Of a stretch of DNA of 64,000 nt, positions 22,172 to 34,643 are shown one piece after another. Position 1 is the stretch's first letter. The number at the start of each line of letters is the position of its first letter. The stretch is taken from the NCBI GenBank assembly GCA_009746045.1, contig RPFO01000080.1:7342244-7406243 (forward strand). The letters are read 5' to 3'. The position numbers and the translations under genes were made by a program. The notes under the pieces are model-generated. The model was not told the DNA's origin and did no database searches. It saw nothing but the letters and a program-made list of their open reading frames with translations. Source of the DNA: Mesostigma viride (taxonomy: Eukaryota > Streptophyta > Mesostigmatophyceae > Mesostigmatales > Mesostigmataceae).

Positions 22172-25100
22172 TTCATCTTGAGCCACGTGCTGACCCCGCG
22201 AAATTCCCAACCCACCAGGGGCCCTTGGGGACCCTCGCCCGAGCACCTGGTCGTGATGACAGAGGCCAGCCTGCGCTTATGGCTGCTCGAGCGCCAACTC
22301 GCGCTGCTGACGCCGCAGACGGTGACACCGTCCGCCGTCACCGCCGTCATGGACATGCTGGAGCAGACGGCGGTGTCGGGTGCGGAGCTGGCCGACTGCG
22401 TGGGCACTGATCCTTGCCCGCGCCCGCATGGGGCGGCACCAAGGGCTGATGATGATGCCGAGCCATGCCTGGACCTGCATGCGGGTGATAGCCATGACGC
22501 CATGGGTCCTTGCCAGCTTCAGCCGCCTGCCAAGGCAAGCCCCCGTGGTTACGCCAGCGCCGAAGCTGCCAATAGGGGCTTGATGAATGCCAGTGGCATG
22601 GTTAATGCTAACGCCGATGCCGGTGGCGTCACCAAGTCATCGACCGGGTCATCGAGCACTCCTGCGGGGGCAGCCATGTCGGTGGCAACTCTGAGTGGCA
22701 AACCCTCGGTGGAGGAGGATTGTGATACCAACGCAGATGCCAGCAGCGGCGTGGAGGCGTTTGCGGAGCGGCTCCGCAACGTCCGGCTTTCGCTGGATGG
22801 TCTGCTCAAGGCCAGGGAGGAGATGCGCGCGGACATGTTCCGTGTGCCGGAAGAAGGGTGTGTGGAAGCGCCGGTCCTTACGGAACCGCGGGTGGTGCTG
22901 CCTGCACAGCCGGTGGTGGCTGACAGAAGCAACTCGGACCTGCTGGGTGTGGCGAATCGTAACCTGTGCGGGCTGCCCCTCCTTCCGCCACATGCCACGG
23001 TGAGGCAGGCTCTTGGCTGGCTGCAGGAGCCAACGATGGTGACCCGGGGCCCCGCGTCCTGCCCGGAGCTGCCTTCCCAGCTGGCCCTGCGGGGGATCGA
23101 GAAGGTGGTGTTTGGTGCCGCAGTGGCCGCGAGGGCCAGGGAGGGGCCAGGGTGGGCGCGGCCCGATATCGACACCGGGGAGCTGATCACGCTGGTGGAC
23201 GTCTACCGGCGTGTGCTGGGAAAGTTCTTATCAATGGATGGCCCGGCGGCGCGTATGCAAGTGGAGGTGCGCAGCCGGGAGACGCTGATGGTGTGGGTAG
23301 CGTTCTGTTTTGCGGACGCGCATGGTTGTGTAGAGCACCCTTTGCTGCAGAAGTATGGCGTGGCATTGCGATGGGAGGACCTGGGGCATCTGGTGCTGGG
23401 GGACAGGCTGGCGGTAGATGCGGCGTTGGCGGTGGGTGAGTACTTGCGCGCACGGACGAATCGGTCACGGGATGTGTTCACGCTGAGGGGCGCCAGGGGG
23501 CCGAGCCTTAGCGCTTGCACCTCCCTGGGCTGGGATTCGAGCACGATGTCCATGGCGGCAAAGATGGCGGAAGAAGAAGGGACAGCCCTGGGCGAGCAGA
23601 TTCGGTCGCTGTGGCGTGCCGAGCAGGAGGACGCGCAGAAGCGGGTGGAAGGCCACTGGAAGGAGGTGCTGCGGAAGCAAAAGCTAGTGCGAGAGCTGAG
23701 GGAGAAAAAGGCGGATCTCAAGTCCCAGCTGAGGGACCTCGAATCGGAGAAGGACCAGGCTGAGTCCGAAGAGGCGGCCACGCGAAAGCACTTTCAGGCG
23801 TACAATGCCTCCTGCACAATGTGCTGCCCGTATCATGTCTCCTATGTGTCCGATTGTTCATGGAAGCAGGAGAGGGAAGAGCGGGAAACCGCGCTCACGA
23901 ACGCCACCAGGGAAACCCTCAGCAAGAGGGATGCGGTGAACAGTTGTAAGCGCAAGATCCGTTCCACGGAAAACGCACTGGAGATGGCCGAGGAATCACC
24001 CCCACCCGTGTACCAGCCGCTGCCCTCCGATGAGGAAAGAGCGCTGGCAATCCTGCTCCTTCTGAACATGCCCACACTGCTGCGCCAGGTGGCGCAGCTG
24101 GCGTTCACGGCGCAGCAGATGCTGCTGCCGTACCCCTGGAAGGACGAACGCGGGCGCTGGGACATCACCGGGGCGATCCGGGAGCCAAAGTTCACGCACG
24201 GGTGGCAGGATTACTACAACGACCATCAGTCTTGCCAGTATCACACGCCGGCGGAGACGCGGAGAGGAAGCAGTGGCGCGCTGCTACTGGGCACCCGCGT
24301 GGAGCCGCCGGCCAAAGTGGGCCCCCAGTATGTGGAGCAATGCTCACAACCCTCCGAGGGCATCTGGCACCCTGACGCCCTAATCCCCTCCCTGGGCTGG
24401 AAAGGGTGCGGGATCGCGCCGACGGCGTCTAAGGACCTCTTCAACCCATTTGCGCACGTGCCCCATCGTGCCGTGGTGGATTACCACACAGAGTTGCTCC
24501 CCACAGCGGAGCCTCATCGGCTGGACAAGCTCCAGTGGGCGCTGCCCCAATACGTGCTCCCATTCGGCCCGGCTGACTCGGACGAACGACACAGTGCAAC
24601 AGACACGTGGCTTGCGACACGTGGCAACATTGCCATCGCGGATCAGAGCGTGCAACCTCGTTGGCTGACCAAGCCTGCGTACCTGGCGTTTGGGGCACTG
24701 CGGGCGTACCCCAGCTCGCAAACGCGCAGAATTTGCGTTGCGTTGAGGGACAAGCTGCTGCCGTTGGATCAACCCGCCGTGCACACGCTGTTGCGGATGG
24801 CGGCCTACCATGTGGGCAAGCTGGATGTGGCTCCTCCTGCGGGTCGCAGAGGAGGCAATATTATTAGTGGCGGTGTTGCTGGGGTTAGTGAGGCCAATGC
24901 GGATGTAGGCAGCCGTGCGGGTGGTAGGACCGGTGTTGCGGATGGCGGTAACCAGGCGTGCAGAGAGCAACTCTTCCCCCGCTGGCACACCGACCTGTGG
25001 CGGGGAAGCTTTGCCAACACCCTGTGTGCCGAGCTGCGAGTGTTATTGGGGGAGCTGCGGGACACGCCCCGCCGTCACGGCGAGCTCATGATCCTGGCCG

Positions 25101-28100
25101 AGCTGGCAGGGTATGTGGGGGAGAGGCACGCTGGATGTCTCGCGGTGGCGCGGGGGTTTGGCCAGGTGGCGCGCAAATGGGGGGACGAGCTCGAGGGCCA
25201 GCTGGCGGATAGTGACAACAAGGCACTACTAGCCGCGGGGGTGGATGGGGGTACAGTTGGAGGAATGACCCCAACTGGCGGTGCGGCGATAGGTGTGTCC
25301 ACAGCGGCAGGGGAGGCGGCGTGGGGGTCCCACGTGGGTGAGGGAGGACAGAGACGACAGGGCAGTGAGGGGGTCACACATAGCCGTGGGGGGAAGCGGG
25401 AGCGGCAGGCCGGTGCCATCCGGTCGCGCCAGCGGCTCTTCTACCTCTACGCATTGCTGTGCTACAGTTCCGGGCCGCTGTCGGTGGCGGATGCAAGCGC
25501 TATGGTGGAGCTGGCGGTGCTGATCGCCTACACGCGTGTATTCGAGGGGGAGGACGGGGGGATGGGCAAGTCAGGCCAGGTGACGTCTGCCAGGTCTCCG
25601 CCTGTGACGTATGCTAGCCCCTACAACGCTGGTAGTCCCTCAAACGCTGGTGGTCTCTTGGACCCAAAGACTTTGGCCCCGGGTCTCTCGGTGCGCTGCC
25701 AGAACGTGATGGCGGGGCGGGTGGATGACTTGCTGCGGGTGCTTGAGCAGGAGGGAGGGTCGGGTGCTCGGGATCGGGCGCTGACATCAGCGTTCCAGCG
25801 CGTGGTGCAGCAGGGCGTCTCTGACGACCTGGCCTGGGAGGAGACCAAGGAGTCCCGTGCGTGCTTCCACGCGAAATGCAAGGATACCCGAGATGGATAC
25901 CCGAGATTGTACAGCATAAACGTGCTCTCGGGGGCGGTGCTGGTGGACGGAAGCCCCCCGGGGCGGTTGCCGGCAGCCATTCTCGAGCACCGGCTGTACA
26001 AGTCGGTGTTTGGGGACATGTCATTCGAGGTCGTCGCGACGGCACAGGGCGTGTACGGCGCAACAAGGCCGGTGTGCGGGCGCTGGTACTGGTTCGCGAT
26101 GCTTGAGGGCCGGCTGGTGGGGGTGGAGTACCACGACAATGAGGATATTTATACCAACGAGGGCAATGTAGATCCTCCCCCTGGAGAGGGCAGTTTGATG
26201 TCAGAGGACGGTGCGATGTCACAGGACTGCACACAGTCAGAGGGTCGAGGCTGCTTGCTGGAACTGTTAGACCCGCGGGAGGCATGGGCAAGCGAGCTCC
26301 CCGTTCGCCTCAGGGAACTCCACAGCCACTGGCTATGCCGCGACAGCGCCATCCACCCAGACGGGCTGCCCTTTGTCACCTTCCGCCCGCGCGACTTCCG
26401 CCAGCACCAGGCGGCCTTTATCATGGAGTGCCATGCCGGTGGTGGCGGGTCCTGCTGGCGGGTGCCGGAGGTGCTGTGCCGGGAGCCGTACGCCGCGCTG
26501 GTGGGGGCGCGGAGGCCTCGCCTGACCCAGAAGCTGATGCTGGCGCCAGATGGCAAGAAGGACCCCCTGCTGCGGGCGCTGTCCAAATTCGAGCCGCTGC
26601 GATTCCTGCACATTTTCCATGAGAACGAGGGTTCAAGCGCCGGCCCGCGGGTATACTTCCACCTGCCACGGTCCAAGCTGGAGTTTGTCCTCCAGGAAGG
26701 CCGCGTGGATTCGTTGGATTACCGGGGCTATTCCCTCGCATCAACGCAGCAGCTGGTGAGCCCGGTTACGCTGCCGGAATTCACGCAGTACCTGGTGCTG
26801 CAGGCAACTGGCTCGACCAAGCAAGGGAGATCGTGGGTCCTGCCCCCCGGGCGGGTATCCGTGCACAACCTGCCCGACACCCGGGTGGTCATGACCCAGG
26901 GCCTGGTGGCGCGGGCAGTAGAGGCACCAGAGGGTGGAGGAGGAAGAGTAGTAGCCCTGCAGGGGGTGAAGGAGGAGGAAGGAGCGGGAAAAGGAGAAGA
27001 AGAATACGACTTGCTGCCATCAACCTTCATCGAGCGGGATGATGATGACTGCGACGTGTCCTTGTCCACGCACACGTACACCCTCCACGGGCGCTGGCCG
27101 CTGCTGGAAGCTGCCGACGTGCCCGCGCGGTTGCATCTGGCGGCCGTGTACGCCGGCCCAGGGTCCCTGGCGCCGCTCCCCGGGTGCCTGGGGGGCATGG
27201 CGGGGCTCGAGGCCGCGCTGGCCCTCGTGCGGCAGTGCCGCGTGAGCAAACCGCTGGCTCCTCAGGACGTGCAGCAACTGCGACGGATCGCTGGTTTTGG
27301 CGTCCCGCTCCTCCCTGCGCTCACCATCGCGTGTCATGCGCTGGAGCGGGCGTCGCTGGAGCTGCGGTTTCTGTACACGGAGGGGGTGCTCGGGTGGCGG
27401 CCAAGTCTGGAGGAGGAGTGGGTGGATGGTCATCAGATTCCCGGCGCCTCGGTCGCGCATACGGCATATCTTCACAAATGCCGGCGCATGGCCCCACACT
27501 CTCGCCGCCGGCTCACGCAGGAAGAGGCGGCGGGGGAGCTGGGTTGTGCGGGCGGCGAGATGTGGGCGGGTGAGGCGGCAGGGATGGGGCCGGGGCGGGC
27601 CATGCGGAAGCATGGGGTGTTGCCTGTGGGTGCTTGCCCAGTGGCGGCCGATTACGTCCCCAAGATGGAAGCGGAGTTGCGGTCGTACCTGCAGGTGAGG
27701 GGGACGCGAGGGACAGCTGCCCCCCCCCTTCCGGCATACCCTCTGTCCTTGCCGGGTCCAACGGTGCTGTCTCGAGAGATGCATGACGAGCTGCGGGACA
27801 GCTGGGACGCGCACATGCGCGCGCCAGCTGTCACCCTGGCAGGCGGCCACACGACTGCGTCTCTGTTAGAACGCTTTTGTGACAAGCTCGTGGAGGTGTC
27901 TAAGAAGAGGACTACCGTGGAGCGCTTTATTACCGGGGCCTTGAGTACCATGCCTTCCTCCAGCGGGTGGCACGCGGCGGCCTCCCGTATGCTGGCGTCT
28001 GCTTCCCTGCTGCCAGGTGTCACGCTGCGGGACGTGGCGCGCATGGCATGCGACCGCACCCTCATCGCGCACTGCAACCCGTTTCTCTCGCGGCCGGCCA

Positions 28101-29412
28101 AGGCGGCGGTGTACGACGCCATCCTGGTCTGGCTGCAGCTGTGCGTGCTGGAGGACAAGCTGGGCCGTCTTGTGGCCCACGCGACGGCGGAGGACGAGCG
28201 GATGTTGCTGCAAGAATTAGAGGTGGTGCGGGCATGGGACGTTTGCCAGCACCCGCTCTGGCTGGTGCTCGAGGCGGACCGTGGCTTCCAGATACGGCCC
28301 AACCAGTATGCCGTCGCGCGGTACATGATGGACCACCCGGGCGCCATCGTCCAGCTGAACATGGGCGAGGGCAAGACGCGCGTCATCCTGCCCATGCTCG
28401 CCCTGCACTGGGCCAACGGCAGCAACACTGTGCGGCTCAACTTCCTCGCGTCGCTGCTGGATGAGGCGCATGACTACCTGCACCGCTGCTTGTGCGCGGG
28501 TGTGCTGGGGCGGCGGCTGACCCTGCTCCCTTTCAACCGCGACGTGGGGCGCGAAGCCGAGCACACCCTGGGTTGTGGCGTCGCGCATGAGATGACCGCA
28601 AACGACACACGGGCGCTAGCATACCACATTGATGACCTGACCGCGGCGGGGGGCATCCTGCTGGTCGCGCCCGAGCACCGCCTCTCCCTCAAACTCAAGC
28701 GGCTCGAGCTGGCAGCCAGGCCGGGCAACGAGGAAACCTGCCGGCTGCTAGAACAGCTCGACAACCGCAGCCTCATCGACATCCTCGACGAGAGCGATGA
28801 GCTGCTGCACCACCGGCGCGAGCTGGTCTACGCATGCGGGGCGCCCGTGGCGCTGCCCAATGGGCCCAACCGATGGGCGGCCATCCAGGCACTGCTGCTG
28901 GTGCTTCAGCAGGGGATTCGGACCGGTGGGCCGATTCGAGACGTTTTGGCTCAGCCGGGGGTGTGCGTGGGCTTGGAAGTTTATTCTGCGGGCGTGGCTA
29001 TTGGCGAGGGGGGACCGTGCCAGGTGGCGGGTACTGGAAGTGGTTTGGAAAAGGCGGGCTTCTCCCATGGGGAGTTCATCCCAGTGCGGCTAATACCAGG
29101 GGATCCGCTGGACGAATGCCTGCCCGATCTGCAGAAATGCCTGCTGGACGGTCTCATGTGCAACCCGCCATACGAGATGAGATGGTTGAGGGATGTCGAG
29201 CGGGATGTCGAGCGGGATGCCAGGATAATGCGATACGTGACAGACCGTGCCCTGGAGGACGCGGCGGCGCTTCTGGAATCGATTTTCCCGAAGGGCGGGG
29301 CTAACTACGAGGACGGGCGGGCGACGCTGCGCATGCTGCGCGGCCTGCTGGCGGGCGACATGCTGTTCCGTGAGCTGGAGAAGAGGCACCTGGTGGAGTA
29401 CGGCGTGGACAG
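22172..29412 (+). CDS. DUF3638/DUF3645-type giant NTPase, right copy, exon B (intact)
   Basis: A single uninterrupted exon of 7,241 nt (acceptor CCTTTCCTCGCAG before 22172, donor CAG-GTGGGT after 29412). It starts in phase 0 and ends two bases into an Arg codon. N-terminal half: low-complexity linkers, then a charged coiled coil (about residues 490-600 of this exon) with a C..CC..H..C pattern. Near residue 2064 (28361-28378) is the P-loop MGEGKT followed by RVILPMLALHW, the DUF3638 signature and close in form to the SecA GEGKT motif. ILDESDE (28781-28801) is a candidate Walker B. DUF3645 begins at the exon end and continues in exon C. With exons A and C the protein would be about 3,580 residues. 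The likely role is ATP-dependent remodelling or translocation; no substrate can be inferred. Confidence 0.93.
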
Positions 29413-29514
29413 GTGGGTAGTAGAGCGTGGGTCAAAGCACGCGCATCTGTTCATCTAGTTGGCTTATCCGTAAGAGCCTCCTGCCCCCTCCTGTTGTTTT
29501 CGCGCTGGTGTTTT

Positions 29515-29536
29515 CGCGCTGGACAGGTCGGTAAAC
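29515..29536 (+). repeat. Partial copies of the exon B donor in the B-C intron
   Basis: CGCTGGACAGGTCGGTAA echoes the true exon end GGCGTGGACAG and GTGGGTAG donor at 29402-29418; TTTTCGCGCTG is itself doubled just before. The left intron keeps the same copy (about 10,330-10,345, minus strand), so it predates the gene duplication. Confidence 0.6.
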
Positions 29537-29869
29537 ACTTTGAGATGATTGCCACTTGCACGATGGTGAAGTATGCTAACATGGGCTGGTGTGTGTGGGC
29601 CTGGCGGGGGGGGGGAGGTTGCCATGGTGTTTGCCATGGTAATGCACGGTCACTGGAGGAGTACAAGAGCATGGGCCAGAAGATGAGCATCCATCCATCA
29701 TCAAGTTTTGCTTCACCATTTATTGTGTGGCTTTGGCCAATATTTTGTGAATGTTACTTCAGTCACAGCATTTCCTTATAACACCCCGCGGTCAATGGTC
29801 AGAGCATGGGGCACTTACATCGGTCACATCATCTACACGGTTACATCATTACATCCGTTACATATATCT

Positions 29870-30155
29870 AGCGCGGGCCAAGCTCACGGCCTGTAGGGAC
29901 GTCGGGCACCACCGTGTGGTGCCCTTTGTCTTGGAGGAGTTCGGGGCCATGGGGACCCTGACCGCCGGCTTTTTTAAGGAGTGCTGCCGGCTCCGGGAGG
30001 ACCACCTGGACCTGGAGGGCCAGCGGACCCCTTGGTCAGCGCGGACCTGGACGTCGTATTGGCGCCAACGCCTTTCGATAGCGATTACCCGGGCTATGGC
30101 TGACATCTTCCTCCGCCACACACGAGCTGACTTTGCGGCGCAGAACGGTTATTAG
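29870..30155 (+). pseudogene. LINE RT 3'-end relic inside the right B-C intron
   Basis: Open frame ending at a TAG/TAA near 30155 with HHRVVPFVLEEFGAMG, a Trp-rich linker and RLSIAITRAMADIFLRH. This matches the C-terminal tail of algal and plant LINE polyproteins (PFV..FG block followed by an amphipathic SxAIxRxxAxxxL helix). The left-arm intron lacks it, so it inserted after the arms diverged. Truncated at the 5' end. Confidence 0.55.
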
Positions 30156-30499
30156 GCTGTTTTACTTCATTCCGCGGTGTGGATCGAGTGTCCCATGCCG
30201 GCTGTAGGCGTTTTGTGGTGGTATCTCTTGTTAGCGTTGGCTTTGTTTATTTTTTACGTGGGTGCCTTTACTCTGATGTAAGTAATTATATTTTTTAACA
30301 TATATCCATTGTTGTTCTGGCTTAACACTGCGAACCTATATGTTCCGTTCCCTTCCATTGGCAAAAGGCAGCCGCCCAGTGGGTTCGCTGCCCCTGTATA
30401 TCTCTAACCCATAAGCATGCCTGCCATTCTTATAGCCCATTTAGCAAATAGCATAGCACCTCTTCCCTTCGTGACTCTCTACGGTTGCTTGCGCGCTGC

Positions 30500-30530
30500 C
30501 AGTAGGGCCGGCTCCCTGCCGCAAGGATAT
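30500..30530 (+). repeat. Decayed copy of the exon C acceptor
   Basis: CCAGTAGGGCCGGCTCCCTG then CCGCAAGGATAT mirrors the true acceptor at 30608-30645 (CAGGAGGGCCGGCTCCACC then CGCAAGAAGCAT), about 110 bp upstream of it. Confidence 0.8.
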
Positions 30531-30612
30531 CACCCTGGCAGCTCAACATAGTTTTGCATGAAAGCATTTAGTTTTTGCTCCCTTCCATCTGGCCCTCCAT
30601 CTGTCTGCGCAG

Positions 30613-33307
30613 GAGGGCCGGCTCCACCCGCAAGAAGCATCTTGCCGTTCCCTTCCGCGCGCACAACCAGCCGTCCGACCGCAGCGAGTGGGCGCACCCG
30701 GACGTCGCCCTACTCCTAACCACCCTGGCGTACTACCACGACGGGCTGACCCTGGACCAGATGGTCGACTGCCTGCGCACATTGCTGAAAAATCCCCCGA
30801 GCGCCCAGACTGAGTTTTACAACGGGTGGCTGGCGATGTGCGAGAGGCCGGGGAGCGGTGGTGACATGCCCCCGTCGTGGCTGAATAGGGGACATAATGA
30901 CGGCACCTCCCCCGCCCAGTCCCAGCCGCGAATCGCAGAAGCAGGGGCGACGGAATCTCAGCCTCAGCCTCAGCCTCAGCCTCAGCCTCAGGCACAGGAT
31001 TCATATGGAGGCGAGACGGCAGCAGACCGTGGGGCAGAAGCGGAGGAATGGGCGTCAATCGACATGGTCGAAAAGGTGGACCTGACGAACGCGCTAAAGC
31101 TGGCGCTGCTTCACCGGAGGCTGGGGCGCAACATGGGCGTCATTAACTTCTGGCTGAGCTATTGCCTCTTCCCGCGCGAGACCAACCAGTTTGAGAAGAA
31201 GATGAGCGCGTCTGCGTGGGACCTTGCGCAGGCATCGGGCGACAAGGGATTTGTCGTCGGCTTCTCCGGCACCAACGACCTGCACCGGCTCATGCCGCTC
31301 CAGGTGCATCAGAACCACTTGGACTTGCCCGAGCTCCAGGGCACCAGCGGGAAGATGCTCGCACTCCTGCTGCGGGAGGATGGCAAGCAAGGCTCATACA
31401 CCACCCTGGCAGGGGATGCAGGGCCGTTGTGGCGAGCCACTCTGGACTCCTGCGTGGCCAGGAGAGCGCACGTGTTGCTGGACGCGGGGGCGTTCCTGGT
31501 GGGGGTCAGCAACCAGGAGGCTGCCGAGTATTTGCTGCCAAACTTGCCAGCCTCAATAAGCGGCCCTGCCACCAGTGGCGTCAGGACCGAGGGTTTCCAA
31601 GGTGTCGGCTATTACGAGACCGCACATCACGAGTGGATGGTGCTCGACCGCAGCGGCTGGTGTGTGCCGCTGGCCCGCTCCCCCATGTCCCCCGCGGACA
31701 TATTTTTCATCTTCGACGAGTCGCGCTGCCGAGGGACGGACCTCAAGCTGCGCCCCGACGCGCTGGCACTCGTCACCCTGTCAGCCTCCATGACCAAGGA
31801 CAAGCTGATGCAGGCGGCGGGGCGCATGCGCCAGCTGGACAAGGGCCAGAGGGTGCTGCTGGTGGGGAACGACGAGCTGAGCGACAAGGTGGTCAAGGCC
31901 AACGGGCTGGTCGTCGAGTGTGCCTCCCGTCAAGGTGGGCGAGGTACTGCCCCTGGGTCCGGCCATGGGAGCAGGGAGTTCATTCGGCCGTTGCATGTCA
32001 TGCGCGTGGTCATGGCCAACACGGTGGAAGCCACCCAAGCGGGTCTCATTCACGCGACCCGGCAAGGGGCGCACTTCGCGTTGACACACGGCGCCACATG
32101 GCACCGGGCCTTGGTGGACGAGGACGTTGCGTTGGACAGCATGTACGAGTCAGTGCTGGCGGAGCAGCCGGCGAGCCAGTTGGTCGAGAAACTGGCGGAG
32201 CGGGTGGTGGCTGATTCTGGCAACCGGCTGGATGGACGCATGGCAGCGATGATGGAAGGGATACGCGACCGCGGGCGCAAGTATGGCTCTGACTTCAGCG
32301 TGGTGGTCTCCCAGGTGGCCCTCGGGGGTGAGTGCGAGCGAGAGCTGGAGATGCAAGCAGAACAGGAGGTGGAGACGGAGGTGCAGCTGCCCATGTGCAC
32401 ACCCAGGGCGGAGGTGACCTGGGATTATGCTAGCATTTTCCGCGCTTGCTCGTCCCAGGAGCTGCCAGCGCAGGCACGGGTGCTCTCTCTCAGGGATGCC
32501 ATGGCGTGTTGGCTTGTCCCGCCTGGGTTGGGGAGCATGCCCTGGTCCGATAAAGTGTTCATGACGTACAATTTCCTGCAGGGGACAGTTGAGAACGATG
32601 TTGCGGGGATCCATAGCTCCCTGCCAGTCGAAGCACAGCTCATCAGTGTACGAGGAGGAGGAGCCAAGCTCAACGACTTCTTGCGAGCCGTGGACCCAAT
32701 GCTCTACTTTCCCGACACGGGCGAAGTATTGCTGCTGTCCGAACGTGAAGCGGACGCCGTGCTGGAGCTGCTGTGGGAGAGGGACGGCCTGGTCCGCCCC
32801 AGCTCTGCCGGCATCATCACAAATTTGGCTAGCAAGGCGAAACGGTCCTCGGGCACTACCGGTAGCCGCGTGGCACTGTTTCATTTGTCCTTTGCGTGCA
32901 GACCGGCCACATCTTCCATGCAGGCCGAGGTTGGAGGGCGGGGCATACACCGGACAGTCAATGGCACGAATGGGGTTGATCAGCTCGAGCTGAGCCTGCC
33001 AGTTCCCAGCTCTTTCTCGTTGGGGTGCAGCCGCTGGCACTCCCGGCCCCCACACAACGCTTCCTCTCGTGATGCAGGTGGCATTGGCTCAGCCTTGCCT
33101 GTGAGCACAGCCGTTTCGCTGCTGCTATTCAGCGGCGTCACCTCGTACAAAAGCCAACAACAGCAGGACGAGCTGCGACGTTTGTTGGTCGCGGACGGCT
33201 CCTTGGCCAAGAAGCTGGTGGTAATGAGGGGCTGCTTTGATCAGTTCCCCCGCAGCGATCTGGAGCAGGTGGCCCTTGCACTACCATGGGAAACAGACGC
33301 AGTTTGA
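30613..33307 (+). CDS. DUF3638/DUF3645-type giant NTPase, right copy, exon C (C-terminal)
   Basis: Acceptor CTGTCTGCGCAG before 30613; TGA at 33305-33307; about 898 codons. The splice rebuilds the family-typical sequence YGVDRRAGS...LAVPFRAHNQP, RSEWAHPDVALLL, which supports the intron. The C-terminal helicase-like motifs are IFDESRCRGTDLKL (from about 31709) and QAAGRMRQLDKGQ (from about 31811). A Gln-Pro hexanucleotide run sits near 30960-30995. Two stretches (about 32,440-32,520 and 32,585-32,680) and the extreme C-terminus are unlike the left copy while the rest is nearly identical. Confidence 0.92.
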
Positions 33308-33814
33308 TGTTGTGCTCCCAGATCGACTAATCACTTAGTTTACACTCGGCTGCCCGGCCAGATGTACTTGTGCTTCGAGACGAGAGCTGGTCGATCAGCT
33401 TGTGCTGATTACGCAAATCATGCCTGATTTGAAATCAATTTCATGCCTTTGTTTGAAAAGCATATAATCTAGCCATATGATTGCGTGCAAAAGTACATGT
33501 AGATGCATCTATAGAAGTTAACTGAGATTAGAATCCTCGAGCTAGATTCCATTAATTAATTAATTATCATGCCATAGCGCCGAGCAGCCGGGACTGGGAG
33601 GAATACCACTGGTCAAGCTGCTGCTGCGGTGAGCCAGAGAGCGTCCGCGGCGCGCGCCGGCTGCATGCGCGCCGCCGGCTGGCCGTTGGGCGTGACGCAG
33701 GCGGGTCCAGGCGTACTTGCCGTGCTGGTCCTGGAGGTGGCACCACCATTAATTAATTAATTAATCAATGAATAGACACGTGACTGCGGCACCACTGAAT
33801 GAATTAATTAATTA

Positions 33815-33870
33815 ATTAATTAGACTCGTGCTCCCGTTGGGGAGTCACGGAGAATTAACCCCGATGGATG
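33815..33870 (-). mobile_element. SINE-like 3' tail
   Basis: Minus strand: GGGGTTAATTCTCCGTGACT then CCCCAACGGGAGCACGAGT and a TCTAATTAATTAATTAA tail. Same family as 34.5 and 61.3 kb. Confidence 0.6.
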
Positions 33871-34470
33871 GATGGATGGGTGCAAACAGTCCTACCGGTC
33901 TAATCTATCTACATCAGCTACCTACAACATCTATCTAACAGCATCACTAACTACAACATCTATCTAAACAGCATCACGCTACCCTAGGGGAGCTGTCTGG
34001 CGTGCCTCCCGCGGGTTTGCCCACGCGGGCGCTTCCCCACAGGGGGGGGCTCCACCACGTATTCCAGCATCTATGCAAAGTTGCGGACATGGGGTGGACG
34101 ATGATCATCAAAACGAAATATGATCATCAAAACGAAAGCCCGACATATCTTGCTTTTCAGAGGCTTGTAAGAAGATAGTCCCTACAGGCCACTGTCAGCG
34201 TTATCATGATGTTTAAAATGATGTCGGCTCCAGCGTCCAATCCTGGACCATAAATGTTGTATACATCCGTAAGTGTCACAAGTTTACCTTGTTGCAAGAG
34301 CTTACAAAATACATTGCCATTGACACTTTACAGCAAGGATCTGGTATTAGCTGGAGGCCTGCTGGACAGATATATCGGTTACAACTTCCGCAGGGCTCCG
34401 GCACGGTCCATTAAAAAATCAGCACGGTCTCACACTTGACCTTTATTTCCTGCCACTGGCCCGCGTGTAT

Positions 34471-34560
34471 TAATTAATTAATTAATTAATTAATTAATTA
34501 ATTAATTAATTAATTAAACTCGTGCTCCCGTTGGGGAGTCACGGAGCATTAACCCCGGTG
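34471..34560 (-). mobile_element. SINE-like 3' tail with long TTAA run
   Basis: Minus strand: GGGGTTAATGCTCCGTGACT, CCCCAACGGGAGCACGAGT, then about 45 bp of TTAA/ATTA. The stem CTCCC-GTTG-GGGAG is intact. Confidence 0.6.
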
Positions 34561-34643
34561 GATGGCCCACGTGTATACCTGCAAACCTCGCTGCCTGGCA
34601 CCCTATCTTAATTAATTAATTAATTAGACTCGTGCACCCTATC

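Larger units (their letters stand above)
33308..34643. other. Intergenic; SINE-like tails and TTAA repeats
   Basis: No gene seen. Contains ATTA/TTAA microsatellites (about 33550-33567, 33748-33770, 33800-33822, 34471-34517, 34610-34626) and two SINE-like 3' ends in minus orientation. It separates two convergent genes. Confidence 0.6.

Noticed and set aside
22178-22180. TTG as a start codon for the 2,426-residue frame
   Set aside because: The frame opens at a splice acceptor (exon starts 22172) that is matched in the left copy; it is an internal exon.
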